In this document: piece after piece, positions 7,646 to 15,635 of the stretch
Position numbering within the stretch: position 1 is the first letter of the stretch
Layout of the letters: every line of letters starts with the position of its first letter
Assembly: GCA_040383885.1 (NCBI GenBank)
Contig: JBEICQ010000021.1
Span: 1 to 25,086 of the forward strand
From: JBEICQ01 sp040383885
GTDB lineage: Bacteria; Bacteroidota; Bacteroidia; UBA4408
Direction of reading: 5' to 3'
DNA: 25,086 nucleotides
Notes under the pieces: generated by a model
Told to the model about the DNA's origin: nothing
The model's database searches: none
Seen by the model: only the letters and a program-made list of their open reading frames with translations
Made by a program: the position numbers and the translations under genes

Positions 7646-9272
7646 ACTGCAAATACTTTTTATGGCTATACTGCTTAGCCATTTTTGTGAAGCACAACAA
7701 TCTCCCGGAGGAGAATTGCACGGCAATACGCAAACAGATATTCAATATTACCGCAATGATTCATTGATTGGCGCACCCGTTGTTCCTGAAAAATTCAGAA
7801 TGAATCATTTTACCAACCTCATTTTTGAAAAAGGCAACTTCACCGCAGGCATCCGTTACGAAGCCTATTACAACGCCCTTCTGGGTTTTGATCAGCGATA
7901 CAATGGCAATGGCATCCCATTCAGGTTTGCGAGATACAGAAACGAACAATTTGAATTTACGGCCGGCAACTTTTATGAACAGTTTGGCTCAGGACTGATC
8001 CTGAGGGCTTACGAAGAAAGAGGTCTTGGCTACGACAATTGTTTTGATGGTGCACTTGTAAAATTCATTGGTATCAAGGGGCTTGAAATCAAAGGACTTG
8101 TTGGCAAACAAAGGGTATTCTTTGAAAAGGGAGCGGGTATTGTGCGCGGATTCGATGGGGAATTAAACCTGAATACACTTATGCCTTCGCGCAAAGACAA
8201 AATCAACAACCTTGTGCTTGGTGGAAGTTTTGTAAGCAAATACCAGCTCGACCAGAACAGTACTTTTCGTTTGCCGGAAAATGTAGGTGCCTTTGCAGGC
8301 AGGGCCCGTGCCAACTTTAAAAACATCAGTGTGTCCGGAGAATATGTTTACAAGGTGAATGATCCATCCACGGTTAATAAATACATCTACAAACCGGGCG
8401 AAGCGCTTCTGCTGAATGTTGCCTACACGGTAAAAGGTTTTGGGTTTAACCTCGGGATGAAAAGGATAGACAACATGAATTTTCGCAGCGACCGTGATGC
8501 CCAGCTGAACAACCTACTGATCAATTTTCTTCCTGCACTTACCCGTCAGCATACTTATAATCTTGCTGCCACGCTGTATCCATATGCTACTCAACCCAAC
8601 GGAGAAACCGGATTGCAGGCAGATGTCATCACTACCTTTCAAAAGGGTTCGCTTCTCGGAGGCCAATATGGAACCACCCTTCTTATCAACTATTCCAATG
8701 CCTATGGAATCGTGGCTGATAAAATCACCGGCAGTGATTCACTGGAAGGCTACCGAAGTCATTATTTTAAAATTCCACGGGACATTTACTTTCAGGACCT
8801 GAACATCGAAATCAATAAAAAGCTTACTAAAAAACTAAAGATGGTGCTGATGTATGCCAATTTTGTGTTCAACGGTAGCGTGATTACAGGCGTTACCCTT
8901 CGCTCAGAAATGGTACATGCCCATGTGGGAGTTGCCGATCTCACTTATAAATTCAACAGCAAGCATGCCCTGCGCACTGAGTTCCAGGTATTGTTTACCG
9001 AGCAGGACAGAGGTAATTGGGCAGCCATACTGGCCGAATATACCATCTCACCCAAATGGTTTTTTGCTTTTCTGAATCAGTACAATTTTGGCAATGAAGA
9101 CCCCAAAAAGCGATTGCATTATCCCATGCTGAATATAGGCTACACCCATGAAGCCACAAGGGTAAGCTTAGGCTACGGAAGACAAAGAGCCGGTATATTC
9201 TGTGTTGGGGGTGTATGCAGACAGGTTCCTGCCTCCAATGGTTTATCAATCTCCGTAACTACTTCCTTCTGA
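7629..9272 (+). CDS. DUF6029-like outer-membrane beta-barrel protein
   Basis: The product has 547 residues from GTG at 7629. I prefer GTG because it gives a complete signal peptide (MKRSNKLQ, a hydrophobic core, cleavage near CEAQQ); the ATG at 7662 would lack the basic N-terminus, and TTG at 7620 adds only three residues. The rest alternates polar and hydrophobic residues in amphipathic strands with many aromatic residues and ends in phenylalanine (ISVTTSF), as outer-membrane beta-barrels do. The segment FEFTAGNFYEQFGSGLILR is reminiscent of DUF6029 proteins, which are widespread in Bacteroidota and uncharacterised. It overlaps the thioredoxin gene by 17 bases and precedes the Omp28-like lipoprotein by 1 base, so the three are surely cotranscribed. 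Role unknown; a channel or surface scaffold for its neighbours is an inference. Confidence 0.8.
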   Translation: MKRSNKLQILFMAILLSHFCEAQQSPGGELHGNTQTDIQYYRNDSLIGAPVVPEKFRMNHFTNLIFEKGNFTAGIRYEAYYNALLGFDQRYNGNGIPFRFARYRNEQFEFTAGNFYEQFGSGLILRAYEERGLGYDNCFDGALVKFIGIKGLEIKGLVGKQRVFFEKGAGIVRGFDGELNLNTLMPSRKDKINNLVLGGSFVSKYQLDQNSTFRLPENVGAFAGRARANFKNISVSGEYVYKVNDPSTVNKYIYKPGEALLLNVAYTVKGFGFNLGMKRIDNMNFRSDRDAQLNNLLINFLPALTRQHTYNLAATLYPYATQPNGETGLQADVITTFQKGSLLGGQYGTTLLINYSNAYGIVADKITGSDSLEGYRSHYFKIPRDIYFQDLNIEINKKLTKKLKMVLMYANFVFNGSVITGVTLRSEMVHAHVGVADLTYKFNSKHALRTEFQVLFTEQDRGNWAAILAEYTISPKWFFAFLNQYNFGNEDPKKRLHYPMLNIGYTHEATRVSLGYGRQRAGIFCVGGVCRQVPASNGLSISVTTSF

Positions 9273-9273
9273 T

Positions 9274-10164
9274 ATGAAAGTCCTGCCTCAAATAACCCTT
9301 CTTTTCCTACTGTCCATTCTGTTTCATGCTTGCGACAAAATCAAAGACAACCGCCTCGAGAAACAACCTGAAGTTCCCACCAATCCGGGTGACACCTCTG
9401 AGGTTTTTGTAACCTATCCCGATACCGGATTTCAAACACAGAAAAAAGTATTGGTCGAAGATTACACCGGTCATACCTGTGGGAATTGCCCGGAAGCTGC
9501 TATCAAACTGGATGAGATTATCCAACAAAAAGGAGCTTCAGTGGTACCGGTTGCCATCCATGTAGGGCTCTTTGCCGAACCTAAACCCTCTGAGGGTTAT
9601 CCTTCAGATTTTCGTACTACAGAAGGTACTGCCATCGATGCTTTTTTTGGCATATCAGCTTTTGGCTTACCACAAGGAATGGTTGACAGGGAAGGGTTCG
9701 CAAATCAAAATCATATTCTTCCTTACAGCCAATGGTTATCCAAGGTGAATCAGCGACTTGCTTTGCCGCCCTCTGCGTTTATGGCAATTAAAAATGAGGT
9801 GAACAAGGCAGGGAGCAAGCTAAGGGTTACAGTTAAAACCAATTTTTCTTCGTCCTTGAACGGGTCGTACAAACTATCAGTATATCTTGCTGAGGACAGT
9901 ATTATTGCTGCACAGAAAGACTATTCCCAAAATCCTGAGACAGTTACTGACTATAAGCACAAACACATGCTCAGAGCATGCCTTAACGGAGCCTGGGGAG
10001 AAATCATCAGTGACAATCCTTCGGCAGGAAGCAGTGGTGCAAAAAAAGTGTACACACAAACTTTATCCCCTAATTGGAACAAAAGCAAACTGTATGTGAT
10101 TGGTATCGTTTACAAATCTGATACCTATGAAATCATTCAGACCGAAGCAAAAAAAATCAGGTAA
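9274..10164 (+). CDS. Omp28-related lipoprotein with CGNC motif
   Basis: The 296-residue product starts with a lipoprotein signal peptide whose likely modified residue is C20 (LFHAC, followed by DK); the -3 residue is phenylalanine, a relaxed lipobox. After a linker rich in Pro and Thr (about 30-50) comes a thioredoxin-like Omp28 region: KKVLVEDYTGHTCGNCPEAA with C69-G-N-C72, then GLPQGMVDREGF, which sits where thioredoxins have their cis-proline loop. The C-terminal half resembles the Ig-like region of Omp28 proteins. It is probably anchored in the outer membrane. It begins 1 base after the DUF6029 gene, forming a tlpA-like / DUF6029 / omp28 unit. Its intact CxxC contrasts with the degenerate motif of the large secreted paralogue upstream. 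The family's biochemical role is not established. Confidence 0.85.
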   Translation: MKVLPQITLLFLLSILFHACDKIKDNRLEKQPEVPTNPGDTSEVFVTYPDTGFQTQKKVLVEDYTGHTCGNCPEAAIKLDEIIQQKGASVVPVAIHVGLFAEPKPSEGYPSDFRTTEGTAIDAFFGISAFGLPQGMVDREGFANQNHILPYSQWLSKVNQRLALPPSAFMAIKNEVNKAGSKLRVTVKTNFSSSLNGSYKLSVYLAEDSIIAAQKDYSQNPETVTDYKHKHMLRACLNGAWGEIISDNPSAGSSGAKKVYTQTLSPNWNKSKLYVIGIVYKSDTYEIIQTEAKKIR

Positions 10165-10251
10165 GCCATTTACCGGATTGCTTTTGTTTTTCTCATGCTG
10201 CCTGATCAGTGCCCGAACAAATGCACAGTTTTTTTTGTTTGAATAAATAAG

Positions 10252-10818
10252 ATGTCGAGAAAAATTGCAGTTGCCATTACCGGAGCAAGTGGTTCGGTTT
10301 ATGCGAAACAACTCATTACCAAATTGCTTTCACATGTTCCTCAATCCCTTGCGGAACTCTCTGTGGTCATGTCAGAAAATGCAAGAACCGTTTGGGAACA
10401 TGAGTGCGGGGATGATTCATACAAAAATCTGCCTGTTAAACATTTTGAGAAAAATGATTTCATGGCTCCGTTTGCTTCCGGTTCAAGTACCTACGATACC
10501 TTGGTTATTTGTCCCTGTTCTATGGGTACATTGGGCAGAATTGCGGGAGGCATTAGCGACGATTTAATCACAAGGGCTGCTGATGTGATGCTCAAAGAAA
10601 AAAGAAAACTGGTTCTGATGGTGAGAGAAACCCCCTACAACCTTATTCACATACGCAACATGGAACAAGTGACCCTGGCAGGTGGCATTATCTTGCCGTG
10701 TACGCCCTCCTTTTACAACAACCCAAAAAACATAGAAGAGGTACTCTCCACGGTTACCGACAGGGTGATTACCATGCTTGGATTGGCGCAACATCCAAAA
10801 CCCTGGAAAGAGAACTAA
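10252..10818 (+). CDS. ubiX: UbiX-family flavin prenyltransferase
   Basis: The 188-residue length matches UbiX. Visible landmarks are the FMN-binding ITGASGSVYA at the N-terminus, CPCSMGTLGRIAGGISDDLI with the following TRAADVMLKEKRKL, and RETPYNLIHIRNM, all conserved in the family. UbiX attaches a dimethylallyl group to FMN, producing the prenylated flavin cofactor used by UbiD-type decarboxylases. No ubiD is in this window. The gene lies 87 bases after the Omp28-like gene and ends exactly where the convergent MFS gene ends (no base between the two stops). The upstream gap shows no clear promoter or terminator. Confidence 0.93.
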   Translation: MSRKIAVAITGASGSVYAKQLITKLLSHVPQSLAELSVVMSENARTVWEHECGDDSYKNLPVKHFEKNDFMAPFASGSSTYDTLVICPCSMGTLGRIAGGISDDLITRAADVMLKEKRKLVLMVRETPYNLIHIRNMEQVTLAGGIILPCTPSFYNNPKNIEEVLSTVTDRVITMLGLAQHPKPWKEN

Positions 10819-12051
10819 TCAAAGTGTTTCGTAATAATCCAGGTCTGCACCAAAAGTTTCCGAGATACGAAAGATGGCAGTAAATGCAAGGAGCAGACAA
10901 ACAGAACCCACCAGAAGAGCTGCATAAACCGGCGTGAGAAAAGGCACAAGGGATTTATAACTGAGGGTAATGGGCACCACGGCTCCCCTCACAAAATTGG
11001 GAACTGTATTGGTGACTGTCGAACGAATATTGGTACCAAACTGTTCTGAAGCAATGGTTACAAACAAAGCCCAGTAACCGGTAGCTGCACCCAGCAGAAA
11101 ACAATAAAAATAAAAGACACCTGAACTCACTACCGGAGAAAACAAATACACCAAAATCATCAGCACGGCAAAAATCAGGTATGCCAAAACAACTTTTTTT
11201 CGACTTCTAAGAAATTGGCTCATCAAACCGCTCACTACATCGCCAACCGAGAGGCCCAGGTAACAATACATCACCGACTGACTCACCCTTACTTCGCCTT
11301 GCACATGCAGCACGGCTGCAAAAGTTTCAGACAAGGCCACAAGCACACCCACCACAAACCAGATGGGCAAACCAATGAGGATGCAGTTGATGTATCTGAA
11401 GGCGTTTTTTGAATTGGAAAAAAGCCCCAAAAAATTACCCCTTTTGATGCTGCTGCTATTCATGCCGGTGTACATGCCGCTTTCAAAGGTTCCGAGCCGG
11501 AGTGCCAGTAGCGCCAATCCCAGTGCGCCTCCGGTAAAATAGGCTACCTGCCAATCGAATTTATCTGCAACATTCGCAGCCAAAACTGCACCAAGTGCAC
11601 CAAATGTCACCACAACCATGGTTCCGTATCCTCTGTATTCTTTGTGCATAGTTTCGGAGATCAGGGTGATTCCTGCACCAAGTTCGCCGGCAAGACCAAT
11701 TCCTGCAATGAGTCGGATGATGGCATACTGACCCACATTCTGCACAAATCCATTGGCGATATTTGCCAGAGAATACAAGATGATAGAGCCGAAAAGCACC
11801 CTCACCCTTCCTTTTCGGTCTCCTGCAATCCCCCAGATGAGTCCGCCGAGGAGCATGCCAATCATTTGCATGTTAAACAAGAGGATTCCGGTATCTTCGA
11901 GCGCTTGGTTGTTTACACCCAGCGCGATAAGACTTGGTTTTTTTACGATGTTGAAAAGAATCAGGTCATAGATATCGACAAAGTAGCCAAGGGCTGCTAC
12001 CACAATCAGCATGGCCTGTTTGCGGTTGAAAGAGGGAATATCTGCTTTCAT
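10819..12051 (-). CDS. MFS transporter
   Basis: The 410-residue integral membrane protein has about 12 hydrophobic segments. The loop between helices 2 and 3 carries the MFS signature (GLIWGIAGDRKGRVRVLFG), and helix 4 has RLIAGIGLAGELGAGITLISE, as in sugar/metabolite:proton symporters. I chose the ATG at 12049-12051; the frame extends to a TTG at 12082-12084, but the ATG gives a normal cytosolic N-terminus before the first helix. It is divergent from the VOC gene, with 58 bases between the starts that must hold both promoters, and convergent with ubiX without any spacer. The substrate cannot be read from sequence. Confidence 0.88.
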   Translation of the reverse strand: MKADIPSFNRKQAMLIVVAALGYFVDIYDLILFNIVKKPSLIALGVNNQALEDTGILLFNMQMIGMLLGGLIWGIAGDRKGRVRVLFGSIILYSLANIANGFVQNVGQYAIIRLIAGIGLAGELGAGITLISETMHKEYRGYGTMVVVTFGALGAVLAANVADKFDWQVAYFTGGALGLALLALRLGTFESGMYTGMNSSSIKRGNFLGLFSNSKNAFRYINCILIGLPIWFVVGVLVALSETFAAVLHVQGEVRVSQSVMYCYLGLSVGDVVSGLMSQFLRSRKKVVLAYLIFAVLMILVYLFSPVVSSGVFYFYCFLLGAATGYWALFVTIASEQFGTNIRSTVTNTVPNFVRGAVVPITLSYKSLVPFLTPVYAALLVGSVCLLLAFTAIFRISETFGADLDYYETL

Positions 12052-12109
12052 CAAAAAAATAATTACTCTTGCAAGGTAATCCAAAAAACCGAAATCAAAT
12101 CATCTCCAT

Positions 12110-13171
12110 ATGAAAGAGAATATTGTAGGCATTCAGCAAATTGGCATAGGCGTTCCTGATGTGCACAAAGCCTGGGAATTTTATCGAAAACATTTCGGCA
12201 TGGACATTCCCGTGTTTCAGGAAAGTGCAGAGGCCAAACTGATGACAAAATATACCGGAGGCAAGGTGCATGCCCGCTCGGCTGTATTAGCCATTAACAT
12301 TGCCGGCGGAGGGGGTATGGAAATTTGGCAATACACCAGCAGAGAATCACAGGCTCCAAAATTTCAACCGGAATTGGGCGACCTTGGTCTGTTTACCGCA
12401 AAAATCAAATCTCCCGATGTACATAAATCACATCAAATCCTGAGCGAATCGCTGCCTGAAGGAAGTTGCTCAGCGCTTCTTCAAAATCCGGCGGGAGAAC
12501 CTCATTTTTATGTTCGCGATTTGTTCGGAAATTATTTTGACATCATTCCCGGAAGAGAGTGGTTCCGCAAACCCATCACCCACTGCGGCGGTGTTGCAGG
12601 AAGCGGCATAGGGGTAGGCATGATGGAAAAGAGTCTGACATTTTACAGGGATGTCCTTGGGTTTGACAAGTTGATTTTTGACGGCAAGGGCATCTTCGAC
12701 GATTTGGCTTACCTCCCCGGAGGAAACAAATCCTTTAGAAGAGTGATTCTGGAGCGAAGCAAGCAGGTGTCCGGCACCTTCAGCCGACTCCTGGGGCAAA
12801 ACACCATTGAATTACTGGAGGCCGACAATTACAAGCCCAGAAACATTTTTGCAGACAGGTATTGGGGAGACCAGGGATTTATCCACCTGTGTTTTGATGT
12901 GTATGACATGAAAGCATTGGAAAACCATGTGGCCTCCAAAGGTCATCCCTTTACCATCAACAGCGGCAACAGCTTCGACATGGGAGAGGCAAGCGGACAT
13001 TTTACCTATTGTGAAGATCCCGATGGAACATGGATTGAGTTTGTAGAAACCTACAGGATACCCATTTTGAAGGTTATCGGCTGGTACCTGAACCTGGGCA
13101 AGCGCGACAGAAGCAAGCCCCTGCCCGATTGGATGCTTGGCGCATTAAGGTTTACCCGCAAAAAGGACTGA
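12110..13171 (+). CDS. Two-domain VOC (glyoxalase/dioxygenase fold) protein
   Basis: The 353-residue product contains two vicinal oxygen chelate domains: about residues 5-150 (IGIGVPDVHKAWEFYRKHFG to DLFGNYFDIIPG) and about 158-320 (GIGVGMMEKSLTFYRDVLGF to DPDGTWIEFVETY). In the second domain the His of FIHLCFDVYD and the Glu of GTWIEFVE sit at metal-ligand-like positions. In the first domain the usual early His is Gln or absent and the last acid is Asp, so that domain may not bind metal. A short basic tail follows. Family members include ring-cleavage dioxygenases, glyoxalases and epimerases; I cannot assign a reaction. It is divergent from the MFS gene, which may move a related compound. 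Confidence 0.82.
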   Translation: MKENIVGIQQIGIGVPDVHKAWEFYRKHFGMDIPVFQESAEAKLMTKYTGGKVHARSAVLAINIAGGGGMEIWQYTSRESQAPKFQPELGDLGLFTAKIKSPDVHKSHQILSESLPEGSCSALLQNPAGEPHFYVRDLFGNYFDIIPGREWFRKPITHCGGVAGSGIGVGMMEKSLTFYRDVLGFDKLIFDGKGIFDDLAYLPGGNKSFRRVILERSKQVSGTFSRLLGQNTIELLEADNYKPRNIFADRYWGDQGFIHLCFDVYDMKALENHVASKGHPFTINSGNSFDMGEASGHFTYCEDPDGTWIEFVETYRIPILKVIGWYLNLGKRDRSKPLPDWMLGALRFTRKKD

Positions 13172-13213
13172 AAAACCCTGTGAAAAAAAATTACCCGCTT
13201 TATGGGATTTACT

Positions 13214-13245
13214 CTTGCATAAGCCAAACAGCAACCCTATTTTTG
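13214..13245 (+). promoter_or_regulatory. Promoter for the cytochrome oxidase operon
   Basis: CTTG (13214-13217, one mismatch to TTTG) and TATTTTTG (13238-13245, exact TAnnTTTG) are 20 bases apart, matching the Bacteroidota -33/-7 layout. Transcription would begin near 13252, giving a leader of about 14 bases before the ATG at 13266. This also argues against the in-frame TTG at 13215 as the start of subunit III. Confidence 0.5.
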
Positions 13246-13265
13246 CCCGGATTCAAAATTCATTT

Positions 13266-13979
13266 ATGGCTGGACATGCAGCAGTAGAAGCACACTGGAA
13301 AGGAGGCGTTTCCCCCTTCGGTGTAAGTTATGGCAAAATGATGATGTGGTTTTTCCTCATCTCCGATGCCTTCACATTTTCAGGACTCCTCGCTGCCTAT
13401 GGCTTTATGAGGCACAAGTTCTCAGATTTATGGCCCAATCCGGGAGAAGTTTTCACCCACTTCCCTTTTTATGAAGGACATATTCCCCTGGCCTATGTGG
13501 GTTTGATGACCTTTATCCTGATCATGTCTTCCGTGACCATGGTGCTTGCCGTTGAAGCAGGACACCGCAATGACAAGCGCGGTGTAAGCATCTGGATGTT
13601 TCTCACCATCATTGGAGGCCTAGCTTTCGTTGGTTCTCAGGCCTGGGAATGGTACCACTTTATTGTAGGAACTGAGAAGGGTGCTGTGCGGAACATCTTA
13701 GTTGATGGTCAATGGAAAGATGTGGTTGTGCATGGAGCAAACCTTACCTATAACGAATACGGACTTCCTGTATTCGGTGACTTTTTCTTCTTCATCACCG
13801 GCTTTCACGGAACGCATGTTTTTAGCGGCGTGGTTTTAAACGCCATTATCTTCATCAATGTGCTCAATGACACCTATACCCGCAGAGGACATTACGAAAT
13901 GGTTGAAAAAGTGGGACTTTACTGGCACTTTGTAGACCTTGTTTGGGTATTTGTTTTCACTTTCTTCTATTTACTCTAA
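13266..13979 (+). CDS. Cytochrome c oxidase subunit III (heme-copper oxidase)
   Basis: The 237-residue membrane protein has about five hydrophobic helices. Family landmarks are GKMMMWFFLISDAFTFSGL, the helix with FVGSQAWEWYHFI, FFFFITGFHGTHVFSGVV and the end YWHFVDLVWVFVFTFFYLL. It is a core subunit of the aa3/caa3-type terminal oxidase in the inner membrane. The open frame reaches back to a TTG at 13215, but a promoter-like element lies inside that extension and the ATG at 13266 gives MAGHAAVEAHW, so I use the ATG. Subunit IV follows after 12 bases, then SCO-like and DUF420 genes. Subunits I and II are not in the window; the gene before it is the unrelated VOC protein, so the oxidase genes appear split. 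Confidence 0.93.
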   Translation: MAGHAAVEAHWKGGVSPFGVSYGKMMMWFFLISDAFTFSGLLAAYGFMRHKFSDLWPNPGEVFTHFPFYEGHIPLAYVGLMTFILIMSSVTMVLAVEAGHRNDKRGVSIWMFLTIIGGLAFVGSQAWEWYHFIVGTEKGAVRNILVDGQWKDVVVHGANLTYNEYGLPVFGDFFFFITGFHGTHVFSGVVLNAIIFINVLNDTYTRRGHYEMVEKVGLYWHFVDLVWVFVFTFFYLL

Positions 13980-13991
13980 AAAAACCAAATC

Positions 13992-14432
13992 ATGTCTGAA
14001 TTCCACGACGGTTTTCCCAGCTACGAGCACATGGCCATTCACTCAGAAGAGGCCGGCAAAAAAATTCGGCGCAAGCTTTGGAATGTATTCTGGATCATGC
14101 TTGCCATCACCCTTATTGAACTCTGGATAGGTTTTAAGGCAGAGGACTGGCACATTAACGGAACTCTCCTCATCAAAGTATTGTTCATAGGATTCACTGT
14201 TCTCAAAGCCGCCTACATTGTACTCTCATTTATGCACCTTGGAGATGAGGAAAAGGTTTTCCGTTATCTCGTGCTGGTGCCCTTTATCGTATTTGTGCTT
14301 TACCTGGTTGCCCTTGTTGATCTAAGTGAAGGCTCTTACTCCAAGGACTATCGCTATGTGATAGACAAAAACATCATCGACCAGCAGAATGAAGTAAAAG
14401 CAAGACATGCCGCAGGTGGTCATGCAGAATAA
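13992..14432 (+). CDS. Cytochrome c oxidase subunit IV family protein
   Basis: The 146-residue product has an N-terminal cytosolic stretch, then three hydrophobic helices (about residues 29-48, 59-81 and 88-110) and a charged, His-containing tail. KAAYIVLSFMHLGDEEK in the second helix region is characteristic of the bacterial subunit IV (COX4_pro/CtaF-like) family, and the position right after subunit III is the usual one. The subunit is thought to stabilise the oxidase. The 3' end overlaps the next gene by 26 bases (11 if the second ATG of that gene is used), suggesting translational coupling. Confidence 0.88.
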   Translation: MSEFHDGFPSYEHMAIHSEEAGKKIRRKLWNVFWIMLAITLIELWIGFKAEDWHINGTLLIKVLFIGFTVLKAAYIVLSFMHLGDEEKVFRYLVLVPFIVFVLYLVALVDLSEGSYSKDYRYVIDKNIIDQQNEVKARHAAGGHAE

Positions 14433-15120
14433 TCAGCAGACAAAAAAAACAAAGGGAGGAAGCAGGTTCTGGCTTCCTCTTTTTTTTATTGTCCCGGCAG
14501 CACTCTGTCTGCTTTTTTATGTTTTTTACATCCGCAAACCCTTTACACAACGCGAAAAACCGGTGTTTATCTCCCTTAAACATTATGGGAAACTCCTGTC
14601 GATAGCAAACGGTGATTCTGTTTTTACCTCCCTGCCGGAATTAACCGGGCAATTAAGCAACGGGGAAACTTTCAGTTCTTCAAACAAGTTTATCGTCGTT
14701 CATTTGTTGCCTTCACTGGACAGAAAAGTTTGTGCCATGGCAGCGGCAAACCTCTTTCGCATTCAAAAAAGAATTTCGCATATCAAGCCACTAAAAATGC
14801 TTAGCATCCCGGACACAACAGAGGCACAATCCCTGCTTAAGAGATACCGTGCCGAAACCCATGCCGAAGGCAAAAAATGGGATTATCTGTACCTGGAAGA
14901 AGCACAACGCAAGGCGCTCAAACATGGTTTGCAACTCATCAGCGGAATCTCTGAAGATAGTTTGTACAGGCACCTTTTTTTGGTTGATCATCGCGGAATG
15001 CTGAGAGGCATTTATGAGGCCTCCTCAGTAGTTTCTGTAAACAACCTGATGAATGAAATAGTGGTATTAAACGGAGAGTATAAATTCAACATGAATCATC
15101 ATGAAAATAAAAGCAAATGA
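14407..15120 (+). CDS. SCO1/SenC-like protein with a degenerate copper site
   Basis: The 237-residue product has one N-terminal membrane anchor (about 21-42) and an extracytoplasmic thioredoxin-like domain. FLVDHRGMLRGIYEA followed by a helix with NLMNEIVVL matches the C-terminal part of SCO proteins (LVD-x-x-G-x-x-RG-x-Y), and LPELTGQLSNGETFSSSNKFIVVHL matches the N-terminal part. Where SCO proteins have CxxxC the sequence is D105-R-K-V-C109, so the first cysteine is absent, and I see no His at the expected distal ligand site (a His lies about three residues later). Copper delivery to oxidase subunit II by the classical route is therefore doubtful. Starts at 14407 and 14422 are both possible. 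It overlaps subunit IV upstream and the DUF420 gene downstream (20 bases). Confidence 0.75.
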   Translation: MPQVVMQNNQQTKKTKGGSRFWLPLFFIVPAALCLLFYVFYIRKPFTQREKPVFISLKHYGKLLSIANGDSVFTSLPELTGQLSNGETFSSSNKFIVVHLLPSLDRKVCAMAAANLFRIQKRISHIKPLKMLSIPDTTEAQSLLKRYRAETHAEGKKWDYLYLEEAQRKALKHGLQLISGISEDSLYRHLFLVDHRGMLRGIYEASSVVSVNNLMNEIVVLNGEYKFNMNHHENKSK

Positions 15121-15634
15121 ATCGAAAGCCCGATGGTATATCGGCATTTTTTCCTTTGTGGTTTTTGCAGCAGTAGTAATACTGGGCCGGGTAAAACTGG
15201 ACATCCAACCGGGATTTGATGTGCATATTTTTGCTAAAATCAATGCCGGTATCAATGGCTTGATTGCAGTGTTGCTTGTTCTTGCACTCCTGGCAATCAA
15301 ACAAAAAAAAGTAGAGCAACATCGAAAACTGATGCTCGGCTCACTTGTGCTTTCCATCTTATTTTTGGTATCCTATATTATCCATCACTTACTGGCAGGC
15401 GAAACTACCTTCGGTGGAACAGGAACCATTAAAATGGTGTATTATTTTATACTTATCACACACATTTTTTTAGCTGCTGTTATTCTTCCATTCATTCTGT
15501 TTACTGCCTATCGTGCCCTTGCAGGGGAGATAGACAAACACCGAAAACTGGCGCGTATCACCTGGCCTGTGTGGCTCTATGTAGCAATTACAGGTCCGGT
15601 AGTGTACCTCATGATTAGCCCGTACTATCAGTAA
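15101..15634 (+). CDS. DUF420 family membrane protein (CtaM-like oxidase maturation factor)
   Basis: The 177-residue product has four to five hydrophobic helices. His residues occur at or near the membrane borders (DVHIFAKINAGINGL, EQHRKLMLGS, SYIIHHLLAGETTFGG, ITHIFLAAVILPF, DKHRKLARITWPVWLYV), the pattern of DUF420 proteins. The Firmicutes member CtaM is needed for maturation of aa3 oxidase, and the position directly after oxidase genes fits such a role. The start overlaps the end of the SCO-like gene by 20 bases, and selD starts 1 base after its stop, so the operon continues. Confidence 0.87.
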   Translation: MKIKANESKARWYIGIFSFVVFAAVVILGRVKLDIQPGFDVHIFAKINAGINGLIAVLLVLALLAIKQKKVEQHRKLMLGSLVLSILFLVSYIIHHLLAGETTFGGTGTIKMVYYFILITHIFLAAVILPFILFTAYRALAGEIDKHRKLARITWPVWLYVAITGPVVYLMISPYYQ

Positions 15635-15635
15635 A

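Noticed and set aside
10165..10251. Terminator or riboswitch between the Omp28-like gene and ubiX
   Set aside because: Only a 5-bp stem (GGTAA / TTACC) is visible, without a following T-run at the proper distance; a T-rich tract near 10229 has no stem before it.
11644..12159. 171-codon plus-strand frame opposite the MFS gene
   Set aside because: It lies antisense to a clear 12-helix transporter and its product has no domain-like character; it is a shadow of the coding strand.
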